64,000 nucleotides of DNA from the NCBI GenBank assembly GCA_965199055.1, contig CBDAQR010000004.1, positions 1,364,001-1,428,000 on the forward strand, read 5' to 3'. Shown in pieces: positions 16,764 through 25,180 of the stretch. The notes beneath the pieces were generated by a model. That model saw only the letters and a list, made by a program, of their open reading frames with translations, did not search any database and had not been told where the DNA came from. A program made the translations under genes and the position numbers. Every line of letters begins with the position of its first letter. Within the stretch, counting starts at the first letter, position 1. The stretch comes from CBDAQR01 sp965199055. Its GTDB lineage: Bacteria; Pseudomonadota; Gammaproteobacteria; Pseudomonadales; Halieaceae.

Positions 16764-17453
16764 ATGACAGATGAAACTCGCCCAGTACTTGCGATACTGG
16801 GAGGAACTGGTGACCTTGGTACAGGTTTGGCTCGTCGTTGGGCACAGGCTGGCTATCGGGTAATTATCGGGTCGAGAACCCTGGAAAAAGCAGAGGCCGC
16901 ACGTGCCGATCTGCATGAAGTGATGGCAGAGCGCGGTATCGGCGATGTCAGCGTTGAGGCTATGGAGAATCTGGAGGCGAGCGAGGCGGCAGATATTGTG
17001 ACGCTGACCGTACCCTTCAGTCATCAGGCGTCGACGCTTGAATATGTCAGCCCCGCGCTGCAGGGCAAAATCCTGATCGACGTCACCGTTCCTCTGGTGC
17101 CGCCCAAGGTGGGCAGAGTGCAGTTGCCTGAGCAGGGCTCCGCCGGAGAGATCGCTCAAAATTTGCTGGGCGAGTCTGTCGATGTCGTTTCGGCTTTCCA
17201 GAACGTTGCTGCGCATCACCTGCAGGAAGGGCACGGCCTGGACTGCGACGTGCTGGTATGTGGTAACAAAAAAGAGGCGCGCCAACAGGTGATCGATCTG
17301 GTGGAAGCAGCCGGCATGCGCGGTTTTCACGCGGGGCCGATCAATAATGCGGCCGCGGCCGAAGCGCTGACGTCAGTATTGATCACGATCAACCGACAGT
17401 ATAAGTGCCACGCCGGCATATCCATTACAGGCTTGGGTGACGACGCCCACTGA
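16764..17453 (+). CDS. npdG: NADPH-dependent F420 reductase (Fno/NpdG)
   Basis: A 229-residue oxidoreductase that transfers hydride between NADPH and coenzyme F420. The N-terminal Rossmann motif reads LAILGGTGDLGTGLARRWA, followed by IIGSRTLEKAE, which suits NADP binding. IDVTVPLVPP, SAFQNVAAHHL and DVLVCGNKKEA are the conserved blocks of the NpdG family. It is the first gene of the F420 operon, with cofE seven bases downstream. It provides the reduced cofactor needed by F420-dependent reductases, none of which is seen in the window. Confidence 0.93.
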   Translation: MTDETRPVLAILGGTGDLGTGLARRWAQAGYRVIIGSRTLEKAEAARADLHEVMAERGIGDVSVEAMENLEASEAADIVTLTVPFSHQASTLEYVSPALQGKILIDVTVPLVPPKVGRVQLPEQGSAGEIAQNLLGESVDVVSAFQNVAAHHLQEGHGLDCDVLVCGNKKEARQQVIDLVEAAGMRGFHAGPINNAAAAEALTSVLITINRQYKCHAGISITGLGDDAH

Positions 17454-17460
17454 CGCGAGC

Positions 17461-18228
17461 ATGAACGGCTCCGTACAACTGGTTCCACTGGACGGCTTTC
17501 CGCTGGTGGAACCCGGTGACAATTTGCCCGACCTGGTGCTTACTTGTCTGCAAAACAATAATCTTGTTTTGCAGGAGGGCGATATCCTGGTCATCGCCCA
17601 AAAGGTTGTGAGCAAGGCAGAGGGACGTTACGTGCGCCTGGCTGAGGTTGCACCCAGCGCCGATGCACTGGCCTTGGCGGAACGCTCAGACAAAGATCCC
17701 CGCCAGGCGGAGCTGATTCTGCAGGAGTCTAATGAGCTTGTTCGTGTGCGCCCCGGCGTGATCATTGTCGAGCACAAGCTGGGCTATGTGCATGCCAATG
17801 CTGGGATAGATCGTTCCAATATTCCCTACGATGAATCCGACCCGCAGTTGTTGTTGCTGCCGCTGGATCCTGATGCGAGTGCCGAGCGTATGCTTGAGGC
17901 TTTGCGCCAGAGTGCACCGCTGAAGTTGGCGGTGATCATTAACGATAGCGCCGGTCGCGCCTGGCGCAATGGAAGTATTGGTTTTTCCCTTGGCAGCGCA
18001 GGTATAGAAGCGCTGAGTGATCAGGTTGGCGATGCAGACCTGTTTGGTCGCAAGCTGGAAGTGACCGAAGTCGCCGTTGCCGATGAACTGGCGGCTGCCG
18101 CATCCTTTCTGATGGGGCAGGCGGCAGAAGCTTGTCCGGTGGTCTTGATTCGGGGGGCGCAGTGGCGAAGCTCTGAGCAGGGCTCGCAGACACTCATTCG
18201 CGATCGCGAACTGGACATGTTTCGATGA
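17461..18228 (+). CDS. cofE: coenzyme F420-0:L-glutamate ligase CofE
   Basis: CofE adds L-glutamates to F420-0 using GTP. The 255-residue protein shows the family blocks LVPLDGFPLVEPGDNLPDL, DILVIAQKVVSKAEGR, GVIIVEHKLGYVHANAGIDRSN (read in parts) and VIINDSAGRAWRNGSIGFSLG. It corresponds to CofE alone and lacks the C-terminal nitroreductase domain of mycobacterial FbiB. The ATG at 17461 is chosen; a GTG at 17437 overlapping npdG is possible. It overlaps cofD by four bases. Confidence 0.93.
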   Translation: MNGSVQLVPLDGFPLVEPGDNLPDLVLTCLQNNNLVLQEGDILVIAQKVVSKAEGRYVRLAEVAPSADALALAERSDKDPRQAELILQESNELVRVRPGVIIVEHKLGYVHANAGIDRSNIPYDESDPQLLLLPLDPDASAERMLEALRQSAPLKLAVIINDSAGRAWRNGSIGFSLGSAGIEALSDQVGDADLFGRKLEVTEVAVADELAAAASFLMGQAAEACPVVLIRGAQWRSSEQGSQTLIRDRELDMFR

Positions 18229-19184
18229 GTTCCGGAGCTGTCCCGACTGTGCTGGCGATGTCCGGCGGTGTCGGGGGTGCAAAACTGTCACTCGGCCTGG
18301 CGCGGGTGCTGAAACCGGAGCAACTAACGGTTGTCGGCAATACCGCGGACGATTTTGAGCATCTTGGACTGCAAATCTGCCCTGACCTCGATACCGTGAT
18401 GTATACCCTCGCGGGGCTCAATGATACCGAGCGAGGCTGGGGCTTGGCCGGTGAAAGTTGGCACTGTCTGGACGCACTTAAACAGCTGGGTGGAGATACC
18501 TGGTTTCAGCTGGGTGATCGCGATTTAGCGACGCACTTGTTTCGCAGTGCCGCGTTACGTCGCGGTGACTCCCTAAGCGAAGTGACAGAAACTCTCTGCC
18601 GACAATTGGGCGTGCGGCAGCGTATCGTCCCGATGTCTGACGATCCGGTGCGAACAATCGTCGTCTGCGAAGAGGGCGAATTGCCTTTCCAGCGTTACTT
18701 CGTAGAGCGGCAATGCGAGCCGGCCGTGCGCGGCTTTCGCTTCGAGGGCATCGAAGAGGCGCAACCGCAGGCTAGTGTTATGCAACTGCTCGATTCTGAT
18801 TCCTTGGCAGCGGTAGTGATATGTCCTTCAAACCCGTTTGTCAGTATTGATCCGATACTCAGTTTGCCTGGGATGCGGGATGCACTGCGGAGTTCGTCGG
18901 CGCCGGTCATTGCCGTCTCGCCCATCGTTGGCGGACTTGCCATCAAAGGGCCGGCAGCAAAAATGATGAAAGAGTTGGAATTGCCCGTCAGTGCCGAAGC
19001 GGTCGCCCGGCACTATGAAGGTCTCGTGGACTGCTTTGTTCTGGACGAGGGTGACGCTACACTGGCAGCTCAGATAAAACAGTTGGGTATGGAAGTGGCC
19101 GTATTGCCAACCATAATGCAAAGCCTGGAAGATCGGGAACAATTGGCGAGAGCAGTCTTGGATATTGCAGGTCAAGGCAGCTGA
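18225..19184 (+). CDS. cofD: 2-phospho-L-lactate transferase CofD (FbiA)
   Basis: CofD (319 residues) joins the activated three-carbon acid made with CofC to the deazaflavin Fo, forming the F420-0 skeleton. The start LAMSGGVGGAKLSLGLARVL is diagnostic, as are VVGNTADDFEHLGLQICPDLDT (nucleotide binding) and CPSNPFVSIDPIL. It overlaps both neighbours (ATGA-type junctions), so translation is coupled through cofE-cofD-cofC. Whether the acid is phospholactate, phosphoenolpyruvate or phosphoglycerate cannot be told from sequence here. Confidence 0.94.
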   Translation: MSSGAVPTVLAMSGGVGGAKLSLGLARVLKPEQLTVVGNTADDFEHLGLQICPDLDTVMYTLAGLNDTERGWGLAGESWHCLDALKQLGGDTWFQLGDRDLATHLFRSAALRRGDSLSEVTETLCRQLGVRQRIVPMSDDPVRTIVVCEEGELPFQRYFVERQCEPAVRGFRFEGIEEAQPQASVMQLLDSDSLAAVVICPSNPFVSIDPILSLPGMRDALRSSSAPVIAVSPIVGGLAIKGPAAKMMKELELPVSAEAVARHYEGLVDCFVLDEGDATLAAQIKQLGMEVAVLPTIMQSLEDREQLARAVLDIAGQGS

Positions 19185-19912
19185 TGGTCTGGGTACTACT
19201 CCCTGTAAAGGACCTGGTGCGGGCCAAGTCCAGGTTGTCGGGCATTCTCGCCCCTCATGAGCGGCGCGGCTTGGCCCAAGCCATGGCCGAAGACGTCCTT
19301 GCGGTGGTCACGCGCGCAGAGGGCGTAGAGGGCGTGCTGCTGGTGTCAGACGATCCTGCAGCGGGTCTGCTGGCCCACAAGTATGCCGTCGATGTTTTAT
19401 CTGAGGCCGATCTCGGCTGCACTGGACTGAACCCCGTTGTTGAGGCGGCCACGGATTACCTCAAGTCGCGAGCGGCTGAGCACGTTATGGTTATGCATGC
19501 TGATCTGCCACTGGTGCAACCGGGGGATATTCAGAGTCTGTTGGCTGCCTACGCAGACGAATCCGTCGGTGCGGTCATTGTGCCGGACTTAGATGGAACC
19601 GGCACCAACGTGATGATGTTTGCGGCGGCTCAAAGTCCGGCGTTTCAATATGGCCCTGGGAGTTGTCAGCGGCATCAGCAGGAGTTCGCTGCGATGGGAA
19701 GTAGCTGCCATTTATTGCACAATGCGCGACTCGGTCTGGACGTTGACGAACCGGGGGACCTGCTGCATTTATTTCACAGTTTGCAGTCGGGAGAGCGCGG
19801 TGGGCACAGTGCCGATGTGTTACTGGATGCGGGGGTGGCGCAGCGACTGTCCCTCATCGAGCGCGCCGGATTAGACCCATTAATGGAAGCAGAGCAGCAT
19901 GACGCAGTTTGA
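19184..19912 (+). CDS. cofC: 2-phospho-L-lactate (or analogue) guanylyltransferase CofC
   Basis: CofC (242 residues) activates the three-carbon phospho-acid with GTP for F420 synthesis. The N-terminal VLLPVKDLVRAKSRLSGIL is the nucleotidyltransferase motif of the CofC/FbiD family. HVMVMHADLPLVQPGDI carries the metal-binding aspartate, and LGLDVDEPGDLLHL is the C-terminal signature. The last 30 residues after the DEPGDL motif form an extra tail. It starts inside the cofD stop and overlaps fbiC by 14 bases. Confidence 0.92.
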   Translation: MVWVLLPVKDLVRAKSRLSGILAPHERRGLAQAMAEDVLAVVTRAEGVEGVLLVSDDPAAGLLAHKYAVDVLSEADLGCTGLNPVVEAATDYLKSRAAEHVMVMHADLPLVQPGDIQSLLAAYADESVGAVIVPDLDGTGTNVMMFAAAQSPAFQYGPGSCQRHQQEFAAMGSSCHLLHNARLGLDVDEPGDLLHLFHSLQSGERGGHSADVLLDAGVAQRLSLIERAGLDPLMEAEQHDAV

Positions 19913-22385
19913 AGACCTGGAATTGGACACATTGCTTCGCGGCCTCGAAGAGGGTGGCCGGCTTAGCGATGAACAATGCCTGCGTTTGGCGAATGTCGAG
20001 GATACCGAGCGATTAGCGTTCTCAGCTGCCAACTTGCGCGATCAGGGCTTTCGCGATGTTGTCACTTACTCGCGCAAGGTATTCATTCCGCTCACGCATC
20101 TGTGCCGGGATGTGTGTCACTACTGTACCTTTGCGCAAACCCCGCGCCACATCCCGCAGGCTTATATGCCAGTGGACGAGGTTTTAGAGCTCTGTAAGCA
20201 GGGCGAAAAAATGGGCTGCAAGGAGGCCTTGTTTACCCTCGGAGAGCGTCCTGAGCTTCGCTATAGCGCGGCCCGACGTGCGCTTGAGGAGCTCGGCTTT
20301 AATACCACGCTGGAGTACGTCGCCCACGTGGCAGCCAGAGTCCTCGAAGAAACCAACTTGTTACCGCATATCAATGCGGGCTGCATGGATGATGCAGAAT
20401 TTGAGCTGCTGCGACCGGTATCCGCGTCCATGGGTATTATGCTCGAGTCAGCCTCAAAGCGACTGTGTGAAAAGGGCATGCCGCATTACGGCTCTCCCGA
20501 TAAGGATCCGGCGCGCCGATTGGAGACGATCGAGAGGGCGGGCCATCACGGTGTTGCGTTCACCTCGGGCATTTTAATCGGTATTGGCGAGACCCGTCTG
20601 GAGCGAATTGAATCGATGCTGCTGTTGCGGCAGGCCCATGAGCGCCACGGTCACTTGCAGGAAGTTATTGTGCAGAACTTTCGGGCAAAACCCGGCACCT
20701 TGATGGCTAGCGCACCGGAGCCGGATCTTGAAGAGCTGCTGTGGACGATCGCTGTCGCGCGCCTGGTGTTTGGTCCCGCTATGAGTATTCAGGCGCCACC
20801 CAACCTGAGCCCCGGGGTGCTGCCACAAATCGTCGCCGCGGGCATTAATGATTGGGGCGGCGTCTCTCCGCTAACACCCGATTACGTCAACCCCGAAGCG
20901 CCCTGGCCGCATCTGGAAAAACTGGCTGCTGAGACAGCCGCGGCCGGTAAACATCTGGAAGAGCGACTGACGCTATACCCAGGCTATGCGCAACAGCCCG
21001 AGCGTTGGCTCGATGCCTCATTGCGCACTCGTATGCTGCAGCGCATTGATGCACAGGGCTTTCCGCGTACGGACGAATGGTGCCCGGGTGAAGATATGCC
21101 GCCCCCACCTTCCGTGACTGCGCTGCTGGAGCTTTCGCCCGCCGACGCCAGCATCGCGCCAGATCTGCTCGACATCGTGCAGCGCTGCCGCCAGGGAGAT
21201 GCACTGAGTGAAGCTGATATCGAACGGCTGTTTCAGGCTCGCGGCCCGGAGTTGGCCTGGCTGTGCGGTCAAGCCGATGCGCTGCGCCGGGAGCGTGCGG
21301 GCGACTCGGTGACTTATGTGGTCAACCGCAATATTAATTACACCAACATTTGTTACTTTAAATGTCAGTTTTGCGCCTTCTCAAAAGGCAAGCTCAGCGA
21401 AAACCTGCGTGGCCGGCCCTACGACCTGGATGCTGAGGAGATAGCCCGACGCTGCGATGAAGCCTGGCGACGGGGTGCCACTGAGGTATGTATGCAGGGC
21501 GGTATTCACCCGGAATATACCGGCCAGACCTATCTGGATATTCTGCAGACGGTGAAATCGGTGACGCCCGATATGCACGTGCACGCGTTTTCGCCGCTTG
21601 AGGTCTGGCAGGGTGCGGCGACCCTGGGGATTGGTTTGACGGAGTATCTCAGTCAGTTGCGCGATGCGGGGCTCGATACATTGCCCGGAACCGCAGCGGA
21701 GATACTGGATGACGAGGTTCGCGCTGATCTCTGCCCCGATAAACTGAATACCGCGCAGTGGTTAGAGGTAATGGAGGCAGCGCACGAGCTGGGCTTTCGC
21801 ACCACAGCCACCATTATGTATGGCCACATAGAGTCTCCACGACACTGGGCCAGGCATTTGTTGGCGATTCGCGAGCTACAGCAGCGCACTGGCGGGTTCA
21901 CCGAATTTGTACCGCTTGCCTTTGTGCACATGGAAGCGCCTATGTACTTGAAGGGTAACGCGCGCAAGGGGCCCACCTTTCGCGAAGCCCTATTGATGCA
22001 TACGGTGTCACGGCTGGTTTTCCATGGTTTGATCGACAATATCCAGACCTCATGGGTAAAGATGGGTCGAGCTGGCGTTGCTATGTGTCTTGAGGCCGGT
22101 GCCAACGATGTGGGTGGTACCTTGATGAATGAAACCATCACCCGGGCGGCAGGGGCGAGCCATGGTCAGGAGTGGACTGTGGATTCGATGGAGGCCGAGA
22201 TACGCGAGCTGGGACGAGAGCCGCGTCAGCGCAACACGGTTTATCAACCAGTCTCTGATGAGCGGCGGGAGGCAGCGCGCAATGCTGCTCCTCTGGTCGA
22301 GGTCACCAATACCCCTGCACGCAAATATGAGCGGAAAACACGTTCTGCCGATCTGGTAAGGAACGCCGTAATTGCCAGCGACTAG
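19899..22385 (+). CDS. fbiC: FbiC, fused 7,8-didemethyl-8-hydroxy-5-deazariboflavin (Fo) synthase CofG-CofH
   Basis: FbiC (828 residues) makes the deazaflavin Fo from tyrosine and 5-amino-6-ribitylamino-uracil. Two radical SAM domains are fused. The CofG half (about 1-400) has CRDVCHYCTF near residue 68, and the CofH half (about 440-800) has CYFKCQFCAF near residue 486. Other marks are PHINAGCMDD, LSPGVLPQI, MQGGIHPEYTGQTY and MNETITRAAGASHGQ. The fused form is typical of actinobacterial and proteobacterial F420 makers, while archaea usually keep two proteins. It ends four bases into the convergent haemoglobin gene. Confidence 0.96.
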   Translation: MTQFEDLELDTLLRGLEEGGRLSDEQCLRLANVEDTERLAFSAANLRDQGFRDVVTYSRKVFIPLTHLCRDVCHYCTFAQTPRHIPQAYMPVDEVLELCKQGEKMGCKEALFTLGERPELRYSAARRALEELGFNTTLEYVAHVAARVLEETNLLPHINAGCMDDAEFELLRPVSASMGIMLESASKRLCEKGMPHYGSPDKDPARRLETIERAGHHGVAFTSGILIGIGETRLERIESMLLLRQAHERHGHLQEVIVQNFRAKPGTLMASAPEPDLEELLWTIAVARLVFGPAMSIQAPPNLSPGVLPQIVAAGINDWGGVSPLTPDYVNPEAPWPHLEKLAAETAAAGKHLEERLTLYPGYAQQPERWLDASLRTRMLQRIDAQGFPRTDEWCPGEDMPPPPSVTALLELSPADASIAPDLLDIVQRCRQGDALSEADIERLFQARGPELAWLCGQADALRRERAGDSVTYVVNRNINYTNICYFKCQFCAFSKGKLSENLRGRPYDLDAEEIARRCDEAWRRGATEVCMQGGIHPEYTGQTYLDILQTVKSVTPDMHVHAFSPLEVWQGAATLGIGLTEYLSQLRDAGLDTLPGTAAEILDDEVRADLCPDKLNTAQWLEVMEAAHELGFRTTATIMYGHIESPRHWARHLLAIRELQQRTGGFTEFVPLAFVHMEAPMYLKGNARKGPTFREALLMHTVSRLVFHGLIDNIQTSWVKMGRAGVAMCLEAGANDVGGTLMNETITRAAGASHGQEWTVDSMEAEIRELGREPRQRNTVYQPVSDERREAARNAAPLVEVTNTPARKYERKTRSADLVRNAVIASD

Positions 22386-22810
22386 CCTGTCGCTATCACA
22401 TTGGGGTCTTTCAGGGTGTCAGTGGATTCCGCACGATTGCGTACGGCATCCGCCACGCGAAACAGCGGATCCTTGAGCATCTCGCGAACTTCCTCTTCTA
22501 CATCAATGACATCGAGTGCTTTGTTCATGCACAGCAGCCACTGGTCCCGTTCTCGGGGTCCAATAGCATAGGGTTCGTGCGGTTCGGTCATACAGACCGT
22601 GCCGTACTTGTCGGCGTACAAAGGCGGTCCGCCCATCCAGCCGATGAGGTATTCCGCCAGTTTTTCCTTCATCGGTGACAGATCTTCTGCGTGCATGCGC
22701 CGAATATCAGCGGCTTCTGGCAGTTCGTCCATGATGTTGTAAAACGCATCGGTCAGATCGCGGATACGCTGTTCGCCGAGTGCCTGATAGGGTGTTTGAT
22801 ACTTGCTCAT
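22382..22810 (-). CDS. group II truncated haemoglobin (trHbO-like)
   Basis: A 142-residue globin of the 2-on-2 group II family. LIGWMGGPPLYADKYG is the E-F region, H78 in TEPHEPYAIG is the proximal haem ligand, and W91 in RDQWLLCM is the conserved G8 tryptophan. Such proteins bind O2 and NO and are linked to oxygen handling or NO detoxification. The start at 22810 is chosen because family proteins begin just before YQALGEQRIRDLTDAFY; the open frame continues upstream over ung. It faces fbiC with a four-base overlap of stop codons. Confidence 0.9.
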   Translation of the reverse strand: MSKYQTPYQALGEQRIRDLTDAFYNIMDELPEAADIRRMHAEDLSPMKEKLAEYLIGWMGGPPLYADKYGTVCMTEPHEPYAIGPRERDQWLLCMNKALDVIDVEEEVREMLKDPLFRVADAVRNRAESTDTLKDPNVIATG

Positions 22811-22882
22811 GCTGTTTCTTGCTGGGTTTACGAATGGCCCTATTGTATCCTGCATGAGGACTTTGGGCAGCTGATTTGAATC

Positions 22883-23593
22883 ATGGCGGAAGACGTTCTT
22901 AAATCTCAGTCTGGGACTGGCATCGCATTGGAGCAAAGCTGGCTCGCCCATTTGGCCGCTGAGTTTGAGCAAGACTATATGCAGTCGCTCAAGGCCTTCT
23001 TGCGGCGGGAAAAAGACGCCGGAAAGGTCATTTTTCCTCCCGGTAAAGAGATGTTCAATGCGTTTAATCACACGCCATTGCCGAAGCTGCGGGTGGTGGT
23101 TCTGGGTCAGGATCCCTACCATGGCCCAGGCCAGGCACACGGGCTGTGCTTTTCGGTGCGCCAGGGGGTCGCGGTTCCGCCCTCGCTGGTGAACATCTAC
23201 AAGGAAATTGAAAGCGACTTGGGCATTGCGGTACCCAGCCACGGGTGTCTCACCCACTGGGCCGATCAGGGAGTACTGTTACTGAATAGCGTGCTGTCCG
23301 TCGAGCGGGCCAAGGCAGCGTCCCACCAGGGACAGGGCTGGGAGGCATTCACGGATCGCGTGATAGAACTCATCAATCGAGAATGTGAGCAGGTGGTTTT
23401 TATGCTCTGGGGCGCATATGCACAGCGCAAAGGCGCGGTGATCGATAGCCAGCGTCATTTGGTATTAAAGGCACCGCATCCTTCACCCCTCAGCGCCCAC
23501 CGCGGTTTTTTTGGCTGCCGCCATTTTAGTCAGGCTAATGCTTACCTCACACAGAATGGGTACGCAGCTATCGATTGGTCCTTGCCGAGTTAA
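22883..23593 (+). CDS. ung: uracil-DNA glycosylase, family 1
   Basis: Ung (236 residues) removes uracil from DNA in base-excision repair. The catalytic block VVLGQDPYHGPGQAHGLCFS carries the water-activating aspartate, LLLNSVLSV the uracil-binding asparagine, and APHPSPLSAHRGFFGC the C-terminal His loop. The protein is full length for the family. It is divergent from the haemoglobin gene and convergent with ygfZ, whose stop codon overlaps its own. Confidence 0.97.
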   Translation: MAEDVLKSQSGTGIALEQSWLAHLAAEFEQDYMQSLKAFLRREKDAGKVIFPPGKEMFNAFNHTPLPKLRVVVLGQDPYHGPGQAHGLCFSVRQGVAVPPSLVNIYKEIESDLGIAVPSHGCLTHWADQGVLLLNSVLSVERAKAASHQGQGWEAFTDRVIELINRECEQVVFMLWGAYAQRKGAVIDSQRHLVLKAPHPSPLSAHRGFFGCRHFSQANAYLTQNGYAAIDWSLPS

Positions 23594-24417
23594 TCCAGCG
23601 AGTAGGGCAGTTCTAGTATTTCCAGCCTCTTACCCGGGGTTGACTCCGGCATGGCGTCGTCATCGCCCAGGGCTAAACTCGCCAGCACCAGAATCCCCTC
23701 GCCATCGGCCACTGCGTTTACCACTTCGCCAATGGGTTTGCCTCCGCTCTCCAGAATTTTATCGCCGGCGGGAGGAACATCGGGGCCCGGCATGCTTGCC
23801 AGGTACATGGGGCGCTTAACCTTGCCGCGGTAGTGCATTCGCGCGACGATCTCCTGGCCGGTATAGCAGCCTTTGCTGAAGTTAATGTGGCCGGTGGCCT
23901 GATAGTTAAGTGCCTGGGGCAAAAACAGTTCGCTGGTGGCGGCCTCGACATGGCCGATGCCCGAGCGCAGTTGCCGGACCTGCCAGTTGTGTTCGGGGAC
24001 CGGTTGCGCGCCCGCAGCGCGTAGCGCTTGGCAACGTGTTTCATAAGGATCTCCTGCTGCGACTACCTCATAGGCTTCGCTGCCCGCCTGCTCGGTCCAG
24101 CTAGCCAAAACCGCATGGGACTCACTGATGTCGGTCAGTTCACAGCGGGAGAACACGATGTATTTGCTGAAGACGGCTGCAGCCGGATCGCACAGATCTT
24201 TGTGCATGAGCAGGACGATTTTTTCGGGTTCCAACTGGATCGCTCGAAAATCGCACACCATCCTGCCCTGCGGGGTGCAGTAAGCACCTGGCAGATGACG
24301 CTCGGGCGTTAGTTGTTCGAAATCACAGGTCGTCTGGCCCTGCAGAAATTTACGACTGTCGGGCCCGGAGAATTCCAGGACGCCGAGTGAGCATAATTGG
24401 GAGAAGAAACTTGGCAT
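23590..24417 (-). CDS. ygfZ: YgfZ/GcvT folate-binding protein
   Basis: A 275-residue tetrahydrofolate-dependent protein that supports maturation or repair of certain iron-sulfur enzymes such as MiaB. The signature KGCYTGQEIVARMHYRGKVKR (given here in two parts, KGCYTGQE and ARMHYRGKVKR) holds the invariant cysteine. FSGPDSRKFLQGQTTCD is the N-terminal folate-fold motif. The start at 24417 is favoured over upstream codons because MPSFFSQLCSLGVLEFSG begins the family fold. It is divergent from sdhE across 51 bases. Confidence 0.93.
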   Translation of the reverse strand: MPSFFSQLCSLGVLEFSGPDSRKFLQGQTTCDFEQLTPERHLPGAYCTPQGRMVCDFRAIQLEPEKIVLLMHKDLCDPAAAVFSKYIVFSRCELTDISESHAVLASWTEQAGSEAYEVVAAGDPYETRCQALRAAGAQPVPEHNWQVRQLRSGIGHVEAATSELFLPQALNYQATGHINFSKGCYTGQEIVARMHYRGKVKRPMYLASMPGPDVPPAGDKILESGGKPIGEVVNAVADGEGILVLASLALGDDDAMPESTPGKRLEILELPYSLD

Positions 24418-24468
24418 CAGGCCATGATAGGTGCTGCACCCGATGTTGTCAGCCACTATAATCCACCG

Positions 24469-24726
24469 ATGGATCAAGACCCTGAATACAATCGCGTTTG
24501 CTGGCATAGCCGCAGAGGAATGTTAGAGCTCGACCTCGTGTTAGGCCCCTTTGTCGAGCAGTGCTACCCCTCGCTAGACGACGAGGATAAGCGCCGTTAT
24601 CGACTGCTGTTGGAAGCGGAAGATCAGGATCTTTTCACCTGGTTTCTTGGCCGGGTAACCCCTCAGGACGAGGAACTGGCGGCCATTGTCACAAAAGTAC
24701 TGGCGCACGCCCGAGCTGAGGCTTAA
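24469..24726 (+). CDS. sdhE: succinate dehydrogenase flavinylation factor SdhE
   Basis: SdhE (85 residues) promotes covalent FAD attachment to SdhA and FrdA. The family motif RRGMLELDLVLGPFV is at residues 14-28, followed by EDQDLFTWFLGR. ATG 24469 is the correct start by comparison with the family; an upstream in-frame codon at 24397 would place 24 unrelated residues ahead. It overlaps ygfX by 41 bases, the usual sdhE-ygfX pairing. Confidence 0.93.
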   Translation: MDQDPEYNRVCWHSRRGMLELDLVLGPFVEQCYPSLDDEDKRRYRLLLEAEDQDLFTWFLGRVTPQDEELAAIVTKVLAHARAEA

Positions 24727-25180
24727 GTACAAGCCGTCCAAATACCTAGGTTGGTGTGTGGCCGCATTGTTCTCTCTGACTGTCGGCCTGCTGGGCTGGT
24801 CTGGCATCACGCCGCTGCTGTGGCTTGCCCTTGTCATCCTTGCCGGATTGACCACCGTCTTCCAGTGGCTCCAGATTAATTGCCGCTGTCTTGGACACCC
24901 AGTCGCTCACCTGGTGTACAAATGTCCGCACTGGTGTCTTTACACGGCTGCGGGTGAGCGTGTCCCGTTACTGCCTCCGGAGCGGGTGATCATTGGCAGA
25001 TTCGTGTTGGCCGCAGTGTTTCCTATTCCGGGCGCTCGATCGCGTTCCTATCCGCTGCTGTTGCTCTTTGACTCAGTCGACAGAGAGACTTGGCGGCGCG
25101 CGGCTCTGGCGTTGCGTTACGGTGCTCGAGATGTCGGCTGTAATACGGTATCGCTGGGCTCCGATGACGCGTTTGGATAA
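24686..25180 (+). CDS. YgfX-like membrane protein (partner of SdhE)
   Basis: A protein of up to 164 residues. Two N-terminal membrane helices (about residues 22-58) follow the conserved ELRLKYKPSKYLG region of the YgfX family, and a basic cytoplasmic part ends RRAALALRYGARD. The start is uncertain: the first in-frame codon is TTG 24686 within sdhE, with no good Shine-Dalgarno seen. The last 64 bases overlap the convergent nadB coding region. YgfX has been described as a membrane partner of SdhE; toxin activity is not assumed here. Confidence 0.65.
   Translation: MSQKYWRTPELRLKYKPSKYLGWCVAALFSLTVGLLGWSGITPLLWLALVILAGLTTVFQWLQINCRCLGHPVAHLVYKCPHWCLYTAAGERVPLLPPERVIIGRFVLAAVFPIPGARSRSYPLLLLFDSVDRETWRRAALALRYGARDVGCNTVSLGSDDAFG

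Noticed and set aside
15865..16845. SDR with a 67-residue N-terminal extension from 16845
   Set aside because: The added residues overlap the start of npdG on the other strand and precede the normal start MDNPIDLSGKAAIVTGG.
24469..25180. sdhE-ygfX as a toxin-antitoxin pair
   Set aside because: The pair has been called CptBA, but SdhE is a flavinylation factor; nothing in this sequence supports toxin action.
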